Shown here: positions 63,188 to 63,422 of the stretch, in pieces
How the letters are laid out: the number at the start of each line of letters is the position of its first letter
How positions within the stretch are numbered: position 1 is the stretch's first letter
DNA from: MWEH01 sp035409945
Lineage (GTDB): Bacteria; Bacillota; Clostridia; Christensenellales; DTU072
Assembly: GCA_035409945.1 (NCBI GenBank)
Contig: DAONQC010000009.1
Location: 1-63,422, forward strand
Direction of reading: 5' to 3'
DNA: 63,422 nucleotides
Translations under genes and position numbers: made by a program
The notes under the pieces: model-generated
What the model saw: the letters and a program-made list of their open reading frames with translations, nothing else
What the model was told of the DNA's origin: nothing
The model's database searches: none

Positions 63188-63422
63188 TTGCTAGTAGCTT
63201 TTTAGGAAACCAAAAAAAGCAATTTGGTATATGTAAAACTGCATTTTAGTTAAAAGCAACTGTACCCTTCCTCTTTACATGTCATCCTTAAACAGCTTTT
63301 GCGCTAGCGGCAGGAGTTTTATTTCCCGTTGTTTTTTCTGTCGGACTTCTTTTATATAACCATTTTTGGGGTTAGTTACAGTTAGTTAAAATCTATAAAA
63401 ATCTATAAATTTTTTATAGGTT
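63188..63422. other. end of window, no gene seen
   Basis: AT-rich sequence with overlapping CTATAAAAA and TTTTTTATAG words at 63392-63421. Nothing else can be supported. Confidence 0.4.

Noticed and set aside
1..63422. DGR reverse transcriptase or template repeat inside the window
   Set aside because: No predicted protein shows RT motifs, and the WWLRSP-coding flank occurs only inside the giant genes; no adenine-rich intergenic copy is seen.

Overview
The window is AT-rich, has densely packed mostly minus-strand genes and Gram-positive style ribosome binding sites, and carries many lipoproteins. It looks like a chromosomal segment from a low-GC Firmicute, probably an uncultured clostridial lineage. 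That placement is inferred from gene content (HisK-type histidinol phosphatase, MetA/MetY methionine route, Mrp next to an MBL-fold protein, Na/Pi transporter with a PhoU tail); no rRNA is present to confirm it.

Layout. 0-4.3 kb: tmRNA (ssrA) and a run of four minus-strand genes (MBL-fold hydrolase, Mrp, two RimK-like ATP-grasp ligases). 4.8-6.7 kb: an InlB-type B-repeat lipoprotein whose signal peptide is broken by one extra base in a homopolymer. 7.3-17.6 kb: housekeeping genes hisK, argS, recF, metA, metY and smpB, plus an AAA/DUF4143 ATPase and a small lipoprotein. 18-21 kb: two lipoproteins, one a clostripain-type (C11) protease. 21-50 kb: two giant genes of about 4,570 and 4,900 codons once repaired, built from divergent and classical InlB B-repeats alternating with 16 'FGEWPQT...WWLRSP...GVVPAL' modules (DUF6273-like). 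50.3 kb: a strong promoter and terminator bracket a roughly 250-nt structured RNA. 51-60.6 kb: two alpha/beta-hydrolases, a peptidase E-like protein, a short alaS, apgM and a Na/Pi cotransporter. 60.7-63.4 kb: tRNA-Ser, then a phage-type repressor, a RelE/HigB-like toxin with its antitoxin, and a HigA-like protein, which resembles the edge of an accessory element.

Three things stand out. (1) In five of the sixteen WWLRSP modules, the 27-28 codons after the motif have codon positions 1 and 2 scrambled between copies while position 3 stays C or T (132 of 137 codons end in a pyrimidine). This is the footprint expected of a diversity-generating retroelement (DGR) copying an AAY-rich template. Four of the five variable stretches are internal to the giant proteins. 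No reverse transcriptase or template repeat is visible here, so any DGR would act from elsewhere. (2) All three B-repeat surface genes are interrupted near the N-terminus by a one-base change in a homopolymer, and one giant gene also has a TGG-to-TAG stop. This suggests on/off switching, decay, or consensus error. (3) Many intergenic gaps hold tandem, diverged copies (about 60-120 bp) of the neighbouring gene's own end: the 3' ends of argS, recF, metY and the C11 protease, the 5' end of the peptidase E gene, and a six-unit array between apgM and the Na/Pi transporter.
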